A DNA stretch of 64,000 nt from Enchytraeus crypticus (Eukaryota > Annelida > Clitellata > Enchytraeida > Enchytraeidae). The stretch covers positions 2,580,001 through 2,644,000 of the forward strand of contig CAJHZI010000705.1 of the NCBI GenBank assembly GCA_905160935.1, in the 5' to 3' direction. Below, in pieces: positions 52,901 through 63,169 of this stretch. The notes under the pieces were generated by a model that searched no databases, was not told where the DNA came from, and was given only the letters and a program-made list of their open reading frames with translations. A program made the translations under genes and the position numbers. Positions within the stretch are counted from its first letter, which is position 1. The number at the start of each line of letters is the position of its first letter.

Positions 52901-53526
52901 TTAATTAAGTTACTACACAATTAATTAGACAATTAATTAAGCTACTAGACAATTAAAGTTCACTAAATAGATTAATAAACTTTAGCAAAACCAGCTAAAA
53001 TATTAAGCGATAAACAGTAAACAGCATAGAAAATAAACATTACAATTATTTGTAATTTATTTAAATTTAATTAATTTTAGCTTTATTTTAAATTAAGTAC
53101 AGTAAACCATAAAATAACAGTCACTGTTAAATATTATTTAACTAAAACTCAAATTAAATAATTAATTTGTATTTGAGCGAAAAAATAAATAAAAACTATT
53201 CACTGAATTTTGTAGTATTTAATTCTATTAAAATTATTTCTAATACATTAATCTATTGCCTGGGCACGCAATAGATTAATGCATTAGAAATAATTTAAAA
53301 TAGCACGTGTACTACTATAAAATTCTCTTAAAAATATATTGATTAATAGATTGATTTATTCATGGTAGAAAACTGAAATTAAATGTTACTTAATAAAATT
53401 AATAAAATAAATAATAATTATAATCAATTAATACAATTACTTTTAATTAAATTTTACTTACTCTCCATACGCACCCTCTCCTAGAGTCTGAACGAAATCC
53501 CACCCCTCCACAAATGGTGTTACCAT
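49865..53526 (-). CDS. CHEK1: CHEK1 (Chk1 kinase), 5' exons only
   Basis: Coding exons 53462-53526, 52220-52319 and 49865-49988 join in phase, about 96 codons. [20 protein letters not shown] gives the Chk1 start and the glycine loop [16 protein letters not shown] carries the ATP-binding Lys, and NIRKEICIHRML carries the helix-C Glu. [19 protein letters not shown] and NGELFDRI end at the hinge and after it. CHEK1 is the nuclear Ser/Thr kinase activated by ATR that halts the cell cycle on replication stress. The catalytic loop (HRDIKPEN), DFG, activation segment and regulatory tail are absent from the window. The residues seen are all intact, so the truncation is structural rather than decay. 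Confidence 0.92.
50181..51751. mobile_element. 1.57-kb foldback element with 583-bp arms
   Basis: Arms 50181-50763 and 51168-51751 are long, closely similar inverted repeats ending TGTCAAAGTTTGA / TCAAACTTTGACA. A perfect 5-bp duplication, AATAT, flanks it (50176-50180 and 51752-51756). Each arm keeps the same 82-87-codon open frame ([14 protein letters not shown]...), as expected if the arms are young. The centre holds a smaller inverted repeat. No transposase, so non-autonomous. In CHEK1 intron 2. Confidence 0.9.
50773..50880. repeat. Inverted repeat in the foldback centre
   Basis: AGAATCAGGTTCCTGAC pairs with GTCAGGAACCTGATTCT. TTCAAGTTCCTAATAATAT and AAAATTCCTAATAATATGCC add a direct repeat on each side. 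Confidence 0.88.
51757..51805 (+). mobile_element. LINE-B scrap at the foldback insertion site
   Basis: AAGGAAGGAAGATTTCAGG and GTAGGAAATGTGGATTT resemble the [13 protein letters not shown] coding segment; the foldback seems to have landed in an old LINE-B. Confidence 0.5.
51945..52200. repeat. GAT-repeat tail plus (ATT)n
   Basis: TGACCCAAGTCAAACTGGG and GATTCAAGGAAAGATGATG end a truncated GAT-repeat; then ATT/TTTTTAATT microsatellite to 52200. Confidence 0.8.
52220..52319 (-). CDS. CHEK1: CHEK1 exon 2
   Basis: [20 protein letters not shown] then [13 protein letters not shown]. Acceptor GTGTAG; donor GAG/GTTTAT. The exon completes the split Glu of GEGAYGE. Confidence 0.92.
52500..52615 (+). 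mobile_element. LINE-D 3' fragment
   Basis: Reads [12 protein letters not shown] then ERLELMMMT, matching the end of LINE-D, with a GATGATGATG tail. In CHEK1 intron 1. Confidence 0.75.
52800..53220. other. CHEK1 intron 1, AT-rich
   Basis: Repeated AATTAATTAAGCTACTAGAC units (about 52850-52960); nothing else named. Confidence 0.6.
53231..53296. repeat. 29-bp hairpin with 8-nt loop
   Basis: Arms 53231-53259 and 53268-53296 (AAATTATTTCTAATACATTA against its reverse complement) pair with one mismatch around CTGGGCAC. In CHEK1 intron 1, about 165 bp after the exon 1 donor. Confidence 0.92.
53462..53526 (-). CDS. CHEK1: CHEK1 exon 1 coding part
   Basis: [20 protein letters not shown] then G and a split Glu codon; donor GTAAGT. 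The exon probably extends to 53570 as 5' UTR (acceptor TTTCAAGCAG). That part is in frame but lacks an ATG, so the start at 53526 is firm. Confidence 0.93.
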
Positions 53527-53599
53527 GATTTCTGATTGAATTGCATCACTTGATACAGAAGAACAGTTATCTGCTTGAAATATTAAAGAAAAAATATGA

Positions 53600-53930
53600 A
53601 TGCATGCATAAATTATATAGTGGTTTTTAAATGATGCATCAGTTTAATAAATTAAACTCTGCTGTCTTTTTTAATTTTATTCAGATACTTTGAACAATAG
53701 TAGACACAGATGCTTACACATGAATTAGAAACAAATTTTAAATTTTCAAAATGCCCATTTAAAAACACTTTCTTCTTTCTCTTGCAAAAAAGGAAATTAA
53801 AGAAATTGTACTTAATGTTAAATTGAAGAAGCCCCCACCCATCACTTTACCTCCCCCACCCATCCCTGCTTCCCCTTTACGGGGTCCCAAGTATCCAATA
53901 ATAATCTCTAACAAGGGAACTCACTTCTGA
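53600..53930. other. CHEK1 upstream region
   Basis: AT-rich; a CCCCCACCC cluster at 53830-53890. No promoter element I can support. Confidence 0.4.
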
Positions 53931-53934
53931 AGGT

Positions 53935-54200
53935 GAATTAGTGGATAGAGGAGGGAGAGACTGTTGATGCAGCATACCTGGATTTCAGAAAGGCTTTTGA
54001 TACTGTCCCTCACTTCTACTTAAGATTAAGTTTTGCGGAATAGATGGGAAATTATACAAATGGATAGAAGATTGATTAAGGGGGAGGAAGCAGAGGGTTA
54101 TGTTGGGTGAGGATAAATCAGGTTGGGTGGAGGTTACTTCGGGGGTGCCGCAGAGTTCAGTGTTGGCGTTTATTTTTTCTGATCAATTTTTTAAATTCAA
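53935..54200 (+). pseudogene. LINE RT fragment (CR1-like)
   Basis: Reads TVDAAYLDFRKAFDTVPHFY, the RT palm motif with its first catalytic Asp, then in a shifted frame a worn GVPQSSVL-like segment. Several stops. Possibly from LINE-E. Confidence 0.7.
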
Positions 54201-55345
54201 GGTCACCCGCTAAAACTAAACAACATTGCTGTCCTTCAGGCTGATCGACCTATAAGCCTGCTTCATAAAAACTAGCATTTTAAATCTCAAATACTGCAGT
54301 AACACTAATCTGAGAGTTAACCTTCGAGATCGAGCGGATTATCTCATTAAACCTTGAATCAAGCACATTAACTGAGATTATTCAATATTTTCACGTAATC
54401 CCTGATTAAAACCACTGTTACGGTTTAAAACTAGGATAATTTGCTTAATAAATGCTGTCATAACAGAGTAAATTATCGAAAATATGTAGTCATTAATGGA
54501 TATTAAACAAACAAAAATAAACACAAAACTAAATAAACAGACTCAATTATTAATGTGCCACTAAAATGATATCACTGATGGCCGTATGTTGTTAGGCGTC
54601 TGCAGCATTAATCAAATTGCCCAATTAATCAAATTAATAATTTTAAAAATTTTATTTAAAATATAAATCAAATTTCCCGCTCTACAATAGGAAAAAATAA
54701 TTTGAATTAGAATGCAAATTATCATACTACAACTGCTAATATAATTCACAAATATGAAAATTTCAATATAAAACATAGTAATCAAACTATATCACACCTG
54801 TCCGCAATGAAAATATATAATAAATAAGACAACAAAATTCATTTATTTACAACATACTTTGTTTACATAGATACGGTTAGCGTCAAACAGCAGTTTTCAC
54901 ACTGGACTTCAATTTTTGCTAAATTATACTGGTTCATTAGGTCACGAATTTCTCTTAACTCCAATTTCCTCTTAGAATAAAATTTTACTGGAATATGTTA
55001 TGTACTGAGATATATAACGAACGCAACAAATACTCATACGATACTTCATGTGTATATATTAAAGATACCCTCTTATATTTTCATATTTTAATATTCAATT
55101 ACTGTTAAAGTTGCATCTGTGCATATATTAAAGAATAAAGAAAAACAGATATTATTTTAAAGAACTTTATTTTAAAGATCTTTGGCATTATAGTCAATAT
55201 TGCATTACGCGAACGCATCGCTGCAAATAGAGCTCACTGGATTTTAATCATCGTAGAATCGATCGCCGTAAATCTAACCCAGGAACAGTATTTCAGCTCT
55301 GCATTAACAGAAATTAGCGTTATTTTCTTATCAATCTTATCTTAT
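54201..55345. other. Intergenic, no gene seen
   Basis: AT-rich, no recognised element. Confidence 0.5.
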
Positions 55346-55349
55346 ATCA

Positions 55350-55530
55350 ATAAATTATCTTATCAATACGAGGTTGATTGAACTCCAGTGAGTTCGATTC
55401 CCGGCCGTGCTGATCATGGAGTGGATCTCGGGCATTCACTGGACTGGTTACGCGGGAAATGGAATAAATTGCCTAACGGATTTAACATGTGATATTAAAA
55501 GTTATAGAATATCAACGTGTTCACAAGAAT
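55350..55530 (+). mobile_element. SINE-1, box A lost
   Basis: Box B AGTTCGATTCC (one mismatch), then CCGGCCGTGCTGATC and GGGCATTCACTGGACTGG; the body runs to AGAATATCAACGTG. Confidence 0.75.
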
Positions 55531-55609
55531 TCAGAGTGCGTCAACGGGCACTGCATGCAGTGGTACTATAATAAAAATCATAATAAATTTGCTAAATTCA
55601 TATTTTTAC

Positions 55610-57295
55610 TTTACAACAACAACAATAACAATATGATTTAGAGTGCTACTGTTGTCCATGACAACGTTGAGCACTGTGAAACCAAATCAAAGCCGATAAG
55701 CAGAGTGAGGGGTCTATAAACGGTGCGAGCCAAAATCCGGGTGGTCAGTCCAAGGAAGGGTACTAGCGGATTGGAGGTTTACGTGTTGGTCTCAGTTCGT
55801 GGACGTTTGGTGGATATGAAAAGTCGAAGAGAAAAGATTTTAATCGCCTATGAAGCTGTTCGTAGAGTAGGAAAGGCTGATCAGGAATAGATGAGGGGGT
55901 GCGCAGAGTGGAAGGAAGAGAATTCCAGATCTGCGGGGCAGCATGCTGGAAGGAGCGCCTAGACAGCTTGCTACGCGAAGGAAGGCTCGGTCTCTCAAGA
56001 GTAACTAACTTAGAGGACCTGGTGGGCCTGGAGGTAGGTTGTCCCACTTGTAGTAAGTGGGACATGTAACTATTACCAGGAGTGGTAATAGACTTATAAG
56101 TTAGAGAAACTGTCTTGTATAAAATGCGTTCTCTAACTTTGAGCCAGTGTAAGGACTTAAGGATTGGAGTAACATGAGAATATTTGGAGCTACGAAAGAC
56201 TGTACGTGCAAGGGAATTCTGGATGAACTGCAACCTATCAATCTCGCAACTGGGAATATTTAGAAATAGGGAGTTGCAGTAATCCAGTTTCGATTGCAAG
56301 AGAGCAGCGCCAATTGTAGTGGCAGTCTCGAGAGAAAGAAATAGTCTTATTCGACGAAGATTGCGAATATGGAAGAAACATGCCTGTGATGTTTTAGCGA
56401 TATGTTCATGGAATGAGAGGTGGTGGTCAAGGACAACACCAAGATTCTTCAGAGAAGAAACTGGTGTGACTGAAACATCGGAAGAGAGAGCCAGAGAGAG
56501 CCTCGTTCAGTTTTGAAAGTCGCTGAGGTGTTCCAAATAGCACGAACTCAGTCTTAGATGGATTGAGCGCCAAGAAATTGGCAGACATCCAGGAAGATAT
56601 TTGCTGAAAGGATTGCTGTAGACAAACCTTAGCATCAGGATAGGAGGGGGGGGGGGGGAAGCATGTGCACTAGCTGAGTGTCATCGTGTCATCAGCGAAA
56701 AGTTGATGGTCTAATGAAAGTGAAAAGATCAAGGAGCTTAGTGGAGTAGTGTATAAATTAAAGAGGATAGGACCAAGTACAGAGCCCTGAGGCACACCGT
56801 ACTTGAGGATGGAAGGCGGAGAGGAATACTCTTGAACTTTGACGCTAAGAGTACGGTCGGTGAGATATGAAGTAAACCAAGCAAGTGCATTGCCGTGGAT
56901 ACCAAACCATGAGGAAAGACGTTGTAGGAGGATTTGATGATCGATGGTGTCGAAAGCAGCAGACAGATCGAGAGTACAAAGTCCAGTGATACGTTGAGTG
57001 CACATGGCGTTAGTAATGGTGTTAGAGACAGAAAGAAGAGCAGTTTCAGTAGAGCGATGTTGGGTGTAAGCAGATTGGTGATTGTTGAAGAGGTCGTTGG
57101 ACTTAGATAGGTGGAAAGTCTTTGAAAGACTAGTCTCTCTGTGAGTTTGGACATGAATGGTAAATTGGATATGGGCCTGTAGTTGGAGAGTGATTCCTTG
57201 TCCAGCGAGGGTTTCTGTAGGATTGGAGTGACAATAGCATTTTTAAATGACTGTGGAAAAGTGCCAGAGGACAAGGATAAATTAACAATTGTGGA
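55610..57295 (-). pseudogene. LINE-A copy 3, antisense, 5'-truncated
   Basis: 3' end (TTG)n-type at about 55615. Frames give [20 protein letters not shown] (55763-56299), the palm [20 protein letters not shown] with [16 protein letters not shown] and LFADD (56670-57005), and fingers [20 protein letters not shown] (to 57274). Frameshifts separate these. A G9-10 run near 56646 adds another break. Confidence 0.92.
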
Positions 57296-57329
57296 AATTT
57301 AGTATCTTTCTGGTGTATTTAACGCGATA

Positions 57330-57435
57330 ATCAGTGTTGACCCCTGGTGTGGTTGGGACCACTGCAGAATATAGACCTAGCAACCGCAAACAAGCAGCCG
57401 CGTGTACGTAAGAGGCGACTAAGGCAATTTAGAAA
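57330..57435 (+). repeat. Repeat fragment related to the GAT-repeat/family E end
   Basis: CCCTGGTGTGGTTGGGACCA and GTACGTAAGAGGCGACTAAG match, inverted, the block at about 61455-61530. Confidence 0.55.
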
Positions 57436-57439
57436 GTCA

Positions 57440-57632
57440 TAATGACAGACCCTGAGGTGAATTGAACCCTCGTGGGTTCGAATCCCATCCGCGCTGATGT
57501 GAGAGTTAAATCTCGGACATTCACTGGACTGGCTACACGTAAAATGGTTTAAAATTGCCTAACATATTAAACATGTGGCATTAAAAGTGATAGATATCAA
57601 CATAGTTGATCATTTCACTATATTGCGTGTTT
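57440..57632 (+). mobile_element. SINE-1, box A lost
   Basis: Perfect box B GGTTCGAATCC, then CCATCCGCGCTGATG; the body runs to GATATCAACATAGTTGATC and TTGCGTGTTTAC. Confidence 0.85.
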
Positions 57633-57639
57633 ACTTTTT

Positions 57640-57850
57640 TAGGGCAGGAACTGAGGAAGGTAGAGTGGGCCCACCTCACCACAAAATGTTTTTAAGAGCC
57701 AAACTAACGTCAGAAAGGTATTCGTTTGGCGAGCGCCAAGGCAACAGAAATTGCTACAAAACTTTAAAACGAATGGAAAAATCTCAAATAAGTGGAGTGG
57801 AGTAGAGAACGTCTATTCGTGTTCCGACCCTAGATAGACTGGGATTCAAG
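57640..57850 (+). repeat. GAT-repeat, near full length
   Basis: GCAGGAACTGAGGAAGGTAG, CAGAAAGGTATTCGTTTGG, ACTGGGATTCAAGG; it inserted directly after SINE-1 and runs into a long GAT microsatellite. Confidence 0.85.
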
Positions 57851-57898
57851 GGAAGATGATGAAGAGGATGGTGATGATGATGATGATGGTGGTGGTGG

Positions 57899-57929
<31 letters not shown>

Positions 57930-57955
57930 GATGATGAAGATGACGAAGATGATGG

Positions 57956-57986
<31 letters not shown>

Positions 57987-58055
57987 GATGATGATGATGA
58001 TGACGACGACGACGATGATGATGATGATGATGATGATGACGACGATGATGTAAGA
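57851..58055. repeat. (GAT)n/(GGT)n/(GAC)n microsatellite
   Basis: About 205 bp of trinucleotide units grown from the GAT-repeat tail; the open frame of Met and Val is an artefact. Confidence 0.95.
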
Positions 58056-58855
58056 TTACACTAATTAAAACATGTCCATTTATTCAATCATAATGACTAC
58101 AGTAATATTCACAAAAAATTTACAAAATATACATTTCAAAACATCAATATCAAAATACCACTGTGACATGCAGAACTATTTAATATCAATAGATTAAAGA
58201 TATAAATTTATATGTATGCAGCACATTTTCCAATACGTCATTACACAAATACTCTGGTTGATTGAAGGGCACTAATAAGCTCATAAACCATAGCTAACAT
58301 ATTTTCATTCCAAAATGAAAGCGCTTTGCTTTAGCAGTACCTGCGGAAAGCAAGTGAAAACCACCCAAGAAATGAGTATAAATAACATTTTACTTCAACA
58401 CAACTGGTCTAACAATTGCACACTTATATAGAAATTTTATTCTATGAGAACTTATATATAGATGTACTAATGGACTTAAATACAAGTAGCCAGCGTTCTG
58501 CAACATATAGCAATGCTAAGACACAAATTCCTCATGGCAGTTTACTGAGCTGCTCATAATAAACAAGTTGTCGTTCAACAAATTATTCCACTAAAACAAT
58601 ATATCAATATCAGAAGTGAAGCTTCGTATTCCTTGAAGAAATAATGGGGTCACTGAAGTAGTTCGCTGTTGTATTCTTACACTCAATACTGGCCAGCCCT
58701 ACAGAGGCACAAGCAACTATCGATTAATTTAATGTAGGTATTTCTTAATCTAACGATGGAATCCATTTGAGAAAGAAAAAGTAACTTAACAAGTAGATAT
58801 TAGTGGAAATCATTCGCCTCGGAAAACAATTAGATAGCCATGATACCAGACCTGA
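58056..58855. other. Intergenic, no gene seen
   Basis: AT-rich, no recognised element. Confidence 0.5.
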
Positions 58856-58859
58856 CAAA

Positions 58860-59325
58860 TAAGTTGATAAGAGATAAGTTATAAGTGAAAAGTTGATAAG
58901 TGATAAGTGAAAAGTTGATAAGTGATAAGTGAAAAGTTGATAAGTGATGAGTGAAAAGTTGATAAGTGATGAGTGAAAAGTTGATAAGTAATAAGTGACA
59001 CGTGAGAAGTTGATAAGTGATGAGTAAAAACTTGATAAGTAATAAGTGACACGTGAGAAGTTGATAAGTGATGAGTAAAAACTTGATAAGTAATAAGTGA
59101 CACGTGAGAAGTTGATAAGTGATGAGTAAAAACTTGATAAGTAATAAGTGACACGTGAGAAGTTTATGGGTGATGAGTGACACGTAAAAAGTTGATAAGT
59201 GATGAGTGACGCGTGAAAAGTTGAAAAGTGATAAGTGATAAGTGAAAAGTTGACAAGTGATGAGTGAAAAGTTGATAGGTAATAAGTGACACGTGAGAAG
59301 TTGATAAGTGATGAGTGACTAGTCG
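58860..59325. repeat. Minisatellite with 22-bp and 51-bp units
   Basis: Basic units GTGAAAAGTTGATAAGTGAT, with a 51-bp higher-order unit (GTAATAAGTGACACGTGAG plus AGTTGATAAGTGATGAG) repeated three times at about 58985-59155. Open frames on the - strand come from the repeat. Confidence 0.93.
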
Positions 59326-59534
59326 ACAACACCTTCCATACTACACAAACATGTAAGAAAATTTAAATTTAACAATTCAGCACTCTACAGAGAGTGTTGA
59401 ACCAAGCCTAAAAAGCAGAAATTCAACGTTCTCTCACAAGGTATTATGATAAATTAGTAAAACATTACTCAAGGGAGTCAAGGCTGAAGCAGATATAGGC
59501 CTACGGTGCCCGTAATCATTTCAATTTCTATATA

Positions 59535-59592
59535 CTTTGGACTGATTTTCTGGATTTTGGAATTTCCACCGCTTTTTTACCTTTTTTTCTTC
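59535..59592 (+). mobile_element. LINE-A 3' UTR scrap
   Basis: ACTTTGGACTGATTTTCTGG and ATTTTGGAATTTCCACC match the 3' end of LINE-A copy 1 (about 2333-2375). Confidence 0.7.
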
Positions 59593-59599
59593 CGTAATA

Positions 59600-60370
59600 A
59601 TTTCTATATAAGCTAGTATAATTTCTTCATTATATCGTTTAGGATGAAATCTCAGATACATTACATTTTCCTTCTTAATTAAATACAAATATATAAGAAC
59701 TTTTATTTCGAATTACAGTGCAAATTTTATTGTTTTTCCTAGAATTTGCGTTAACACAGTTAACAACGGTTAATATTAAAGTTTTAATGTCACTACATAT
59801 TTAGTCACGATAGACTGCTTTGAGGAATACTTTATTCACTCTACGACTGGATAGAGTATCGTAGGCTAACACACAATACAACTGCGCATGGACAGCAGTT
59901 AATATAACTGAACTGGAAGTCGTGAAGCAACGGAACAAGCAAGCCGACAATATAATAATATAAACTACGGTTTAACGTCTAAATCACAATTTGAAAGAGA
60001 CAGCAGTGACGTAAAATCATAAATATGTCAATAATTACATAACACCCGATTTTGATGCCAGGAATTTACATTTTTATATAAATTCCTGACAAGGAAGCCA
60101 AGTAATTCATCCCCTCTTGACTCATTTCAAGTGCAACTGGTTAAATTAGAAATCTTGCAGACTAAATTAACTTGATTATAGTTAACTTATTTCCAGTGAG
60201 GGCTGTTAGCGTGCCGAGTAGTAACTTCTGAACCTTTACATTAAACACACTACAACATTCTATGATACGAAACTAAAAATTTAGCTAACTGATAGTTAAC
60301 ATAATTTTGGTGACGGTATCTCAAGTGTAACTCGTGTAAGTGTTAATAGTGTTATGTCCGGGTTACTGAA
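59600..60370. other. Intergenic, no gene seen
   Basis: AT-rich, no recognised element. Confidence 0.5.
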
Positions 60371-60374
60371 GAAT

Positions 60375-60545
60375 AAACCAACCGTAAGTTGCACATTTCG
60401 TAAAGGGCGACAAAGCATCAAGATCCAAACCAACGTCAGAAAGGGCATTCGGTTGGTGAGCGTCTTGGCTCTAGAAATTGCTACAAAAGTCTCTAATCCC
60501 GACCCTAGTTAAACTGGGATTCAAGGGAAGATGCTGATGATAATG
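60375..60545 (+). repeat. GAT-repeat copy
   Basis: CAGAAAGGGCATTCGGTTGG, GAGCGTCTTGGCTC, AACTGGGATTCAAGGG, then a GATGCTGATGATAATG tail. Confidence 0.85.
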
Positions 60546-60621
60546 ATCAAAGTGGCTCAAAAGTAACGAGTTGTTTTGATGGGAACTGTGAGCTTCTGAA
60601 CCCTGACGTTAACATACTACA

Positions 60622-60664
60622 ACCTACCTACCTACCTTCCTACCTACCTACCTACCTACCTACA
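60622..60664. repeat. (CCTA)n microsatellite
   Basis: ACCT tetranucleotides, about 10 units with one TTCC variant. Confidence 0.93.
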
Positions 60665-61139
60665 TAGTTCTAAGACACTAAAGTAAAGTCCACATAAACA
60701 GTATGAGTAGAGTTACTCCACTTGTAATGGTAAATCAGTTTGAGTTAATAGTCCGTTATACACCTGAGGATGATATAATGGACGTCAACTGGTTACAACT
60801 GCACATACATATCTTTGTTTAAAAGCATACATGCATATTAATTAACATACAAATACAGAAATTGGTAAATTAAACAACACAGTAAATAAATATACTTAAA
60901 GAACTGAAAAGTTTAACATTAACAACTCATTTCATGAGATAGTATTTTTGGCAACTTCTATAATAAGTCGTTTTTTTATTGCAAGAAGGTGCTATATTTG
61001 TTTAAAATCTTAATTATACTTATATTAAAATTTATAGTCATATTAATTATATTAGTTTATTGTGGCTTTCTGCATTTTGCTGTAACTCGGTGAATCGGCG
61101 ACACGCTTCACGTACATACGTCATAAGTACTGTCAATTA

Positions 61140-61545
61140 TTCATATATTAATCTTCTTCTTCTTCAGTGCACTGCCAAGTGGCAGGTTCAAGGTACATAT
61201 TCATACTCAATGTCTGCTTTCTCGCTCCATAAGAGCACTCCTTAGATCAACAAGTTAATCCCTTCACAAAGTCTATGCATTATCCATACCATATGTAGCC
61301 TATAGCTTGGGAAAAATACGGCTTCTGAGGTGGTTTCCCGTTGCCTTCTTCAGTTAGGTGGATTAATTACCATTTAATCCTGGGGGAAAATATTTCATGG
61401 TGAGGTGGGTCCCCTCTTACCATCCTCAGCTCCTGCCTTTAGTCGCCTCTTACGTACATGCGGCAGATTGTTTGCGGTTGCCCAATTCTGCAGTGGTCCA
61501 ACCACACCCGAGCACAACACGGGGAAATTATCACAAATTATTCAT
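61140..61545. repeat. Family E, longest copy
   Basis: Starts (CTT)n then AGTGCACTGCCAAGTGGCAGG, whose CTGCC-AAGT-GGCAG hairpin echoes the LINE-B end. Includes GGCTTCTGAGGTGGTTTCCC and ends GAGCACAACACGGGG, as GAT-repeat copies do. A composite or chimeric family. Confidence 0.6.
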
Positions 61546-61549
61546 ATAT

Positions 61550-62095
61550 TACATTAAAGTTTATTTATTATTATTACATTAGTTCTCTATCACAAAGTAC
61601 ACTATCAGATATAGTCAGGCTGGAGTTCGAAACGAAGGCTTCCAGCTTATGAAGCTAACACGTTACTTTCTCAGCCACCTCTCATCGCTGTCCTGATGAT
61701 ACTATTCACATATAGTACGCTGTAAGTTGATTCACGAAAGATTAACATAACGGACATGGGTTTTGGACGAATTTCTTGAACATTATGCCACATGTGCCTA
61801 AAACAAAAACAACGGCAATACTAGGATATAGTTCTCATATACTTTATAAATAAGACAATATTATAATGTTACACTATTAATTAATAATATAATACTATTA
61901 CAGTATTTTCTATATTATCTTACTATGCCAAAAACTGAAAAATGTAAAAAAGGAGGCACAACTTTTGTGCAGAGACTGCCTTTCTTTGAAACTTGACAAT
62001 TAGATCAAAATTAAGTTGTAACTAATAAAATAGCAGGTATGTCAGCGATTAAAAGGTTTTTATTTTACTTTCCATTTGATAAATATATTACAAAA
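61550..62095. other. Intergenic, no gene seen
   Basis: AT-rich, no recognised element. Confidence 0.5.
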
Positions 62096-62099
62096 GTGG

Positions 62100-62280
62100 C
62101 CTGAATTAGCTACTGTCTGATCATGTGGATTTCACGTTAAGGTCAGTAGCTCGAAGGTAAAAGCTGGCTATTACACTCGGTCTTCCAAAGTGGTCGCCCA
62201 CAAAGTACTAACCACGCGCAACGTGGCTTTACTTCATTCAACTGACACTCTGCTTAACCGAGTGCGCTAAATCCCCTCTC
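62100..62280 (-). mobile_element. Worn tRNA-like repeat
   Basis: In sense, TAGCGCACTCGGTTAAG resembles a tRNA D-arm/box A with one mismatch. No good B box within normal distance. Confidence 0.3.
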
Positions 62281-62344
62281 CAAAACTATATCATCATATT
62301 GTTTGATCATCACTATCTGAAGATAAAGACATCTTTAAAAAAAT

Positions 62345-62563
62345 CTAAAGACTTTTTACTTGTGTCGTCGATGATCGAACGGGAATGGAAGCGTTCTGTT
62401 TCCTATCACATTTATTCTGCTGCAGCGAATGTTTTCCAGCAGCAGCCTGATGCCCAGCTGCTGCGCTGTAGCTGCTGTCTGTGCTGTAGGCGCTGCTGGG
62501 CCTACAAACAGCAGCTGCTGACTGCTGTGCCCTCTGTCGATTCTTTTTAACTAAACACCACAA
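62345..62563 (-). other. GC-rich open frame, possible exon
   Basis: 73 codons on the - strand: Ser/Ala/Gln-rich (AYSTDSSYSAAAGHQAAAG) with basic ends. Composition stands out from the AT-rich flanks. GTTTAG precedes it in sense and could be an acceptor. CAGCAG/CTGCTG runs keep the other strand open too, so the coding strand is uncertain. Family not recognised. Confidence 0.25.
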
Positions 62564-62569
62564 TTATTG

Positions 62570-63165
62570 ACAATATTATAATATACAATTCATGCGCATA
62601 CAGCCAATGAAATTTAGCTTCTTTTAAATTAAATTTATCAGTCAATTAAAATTAATCTGTAGTAGCTAGTGGTTGTTACCACTGTTACCACTGCTATCAC
62701 TGGGGCCTCAATCTTTGTGACGGTAGCTCCAGTGTGTCGAGTCGTCTTGAAGAGAAGCCTTGAGCTTCTGAACCTTGACGTTAAACACACTACACACTAC
62801 AAACTATAATTAAATTTAAAATTGTCAGGCTCATTGCTGAAATTATTAAGAAACAAGCAAAGCAAATAATTTAATAAACTCAATAAATCAATTATTGATC
62901 AAGTCATACTTATCTCGTTACATAATTATTTGATAACAATGCTCGAGTTTCAATTTCTAGTACTTGCAATAATATAAGTCCAATAATATCACACATAGAT
63001 CTCAATTTCAAACACTAAATGAGAAATTTTGCCTGATACCAATTAATACCATTGCGAGACATTCTTATATATTCTTTTATTCACCATTATATGGCAGATA
63101 CAAACATACAAACAAACAAAACAAAAATAAAAAATAAAAGAAAAAGAAAGAAATTAGCTTATATG
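62570..63165. other. Intergenic, no gene seen
   Basis: AT-rich, no recognised element. Confidence 0.5.
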
Positions 63166-63169
63166 CAAA

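Noticed and set aside
57856..58053. Met/Val-rich open frame
   Set aside because: Pure trinucleotide microsatellite.
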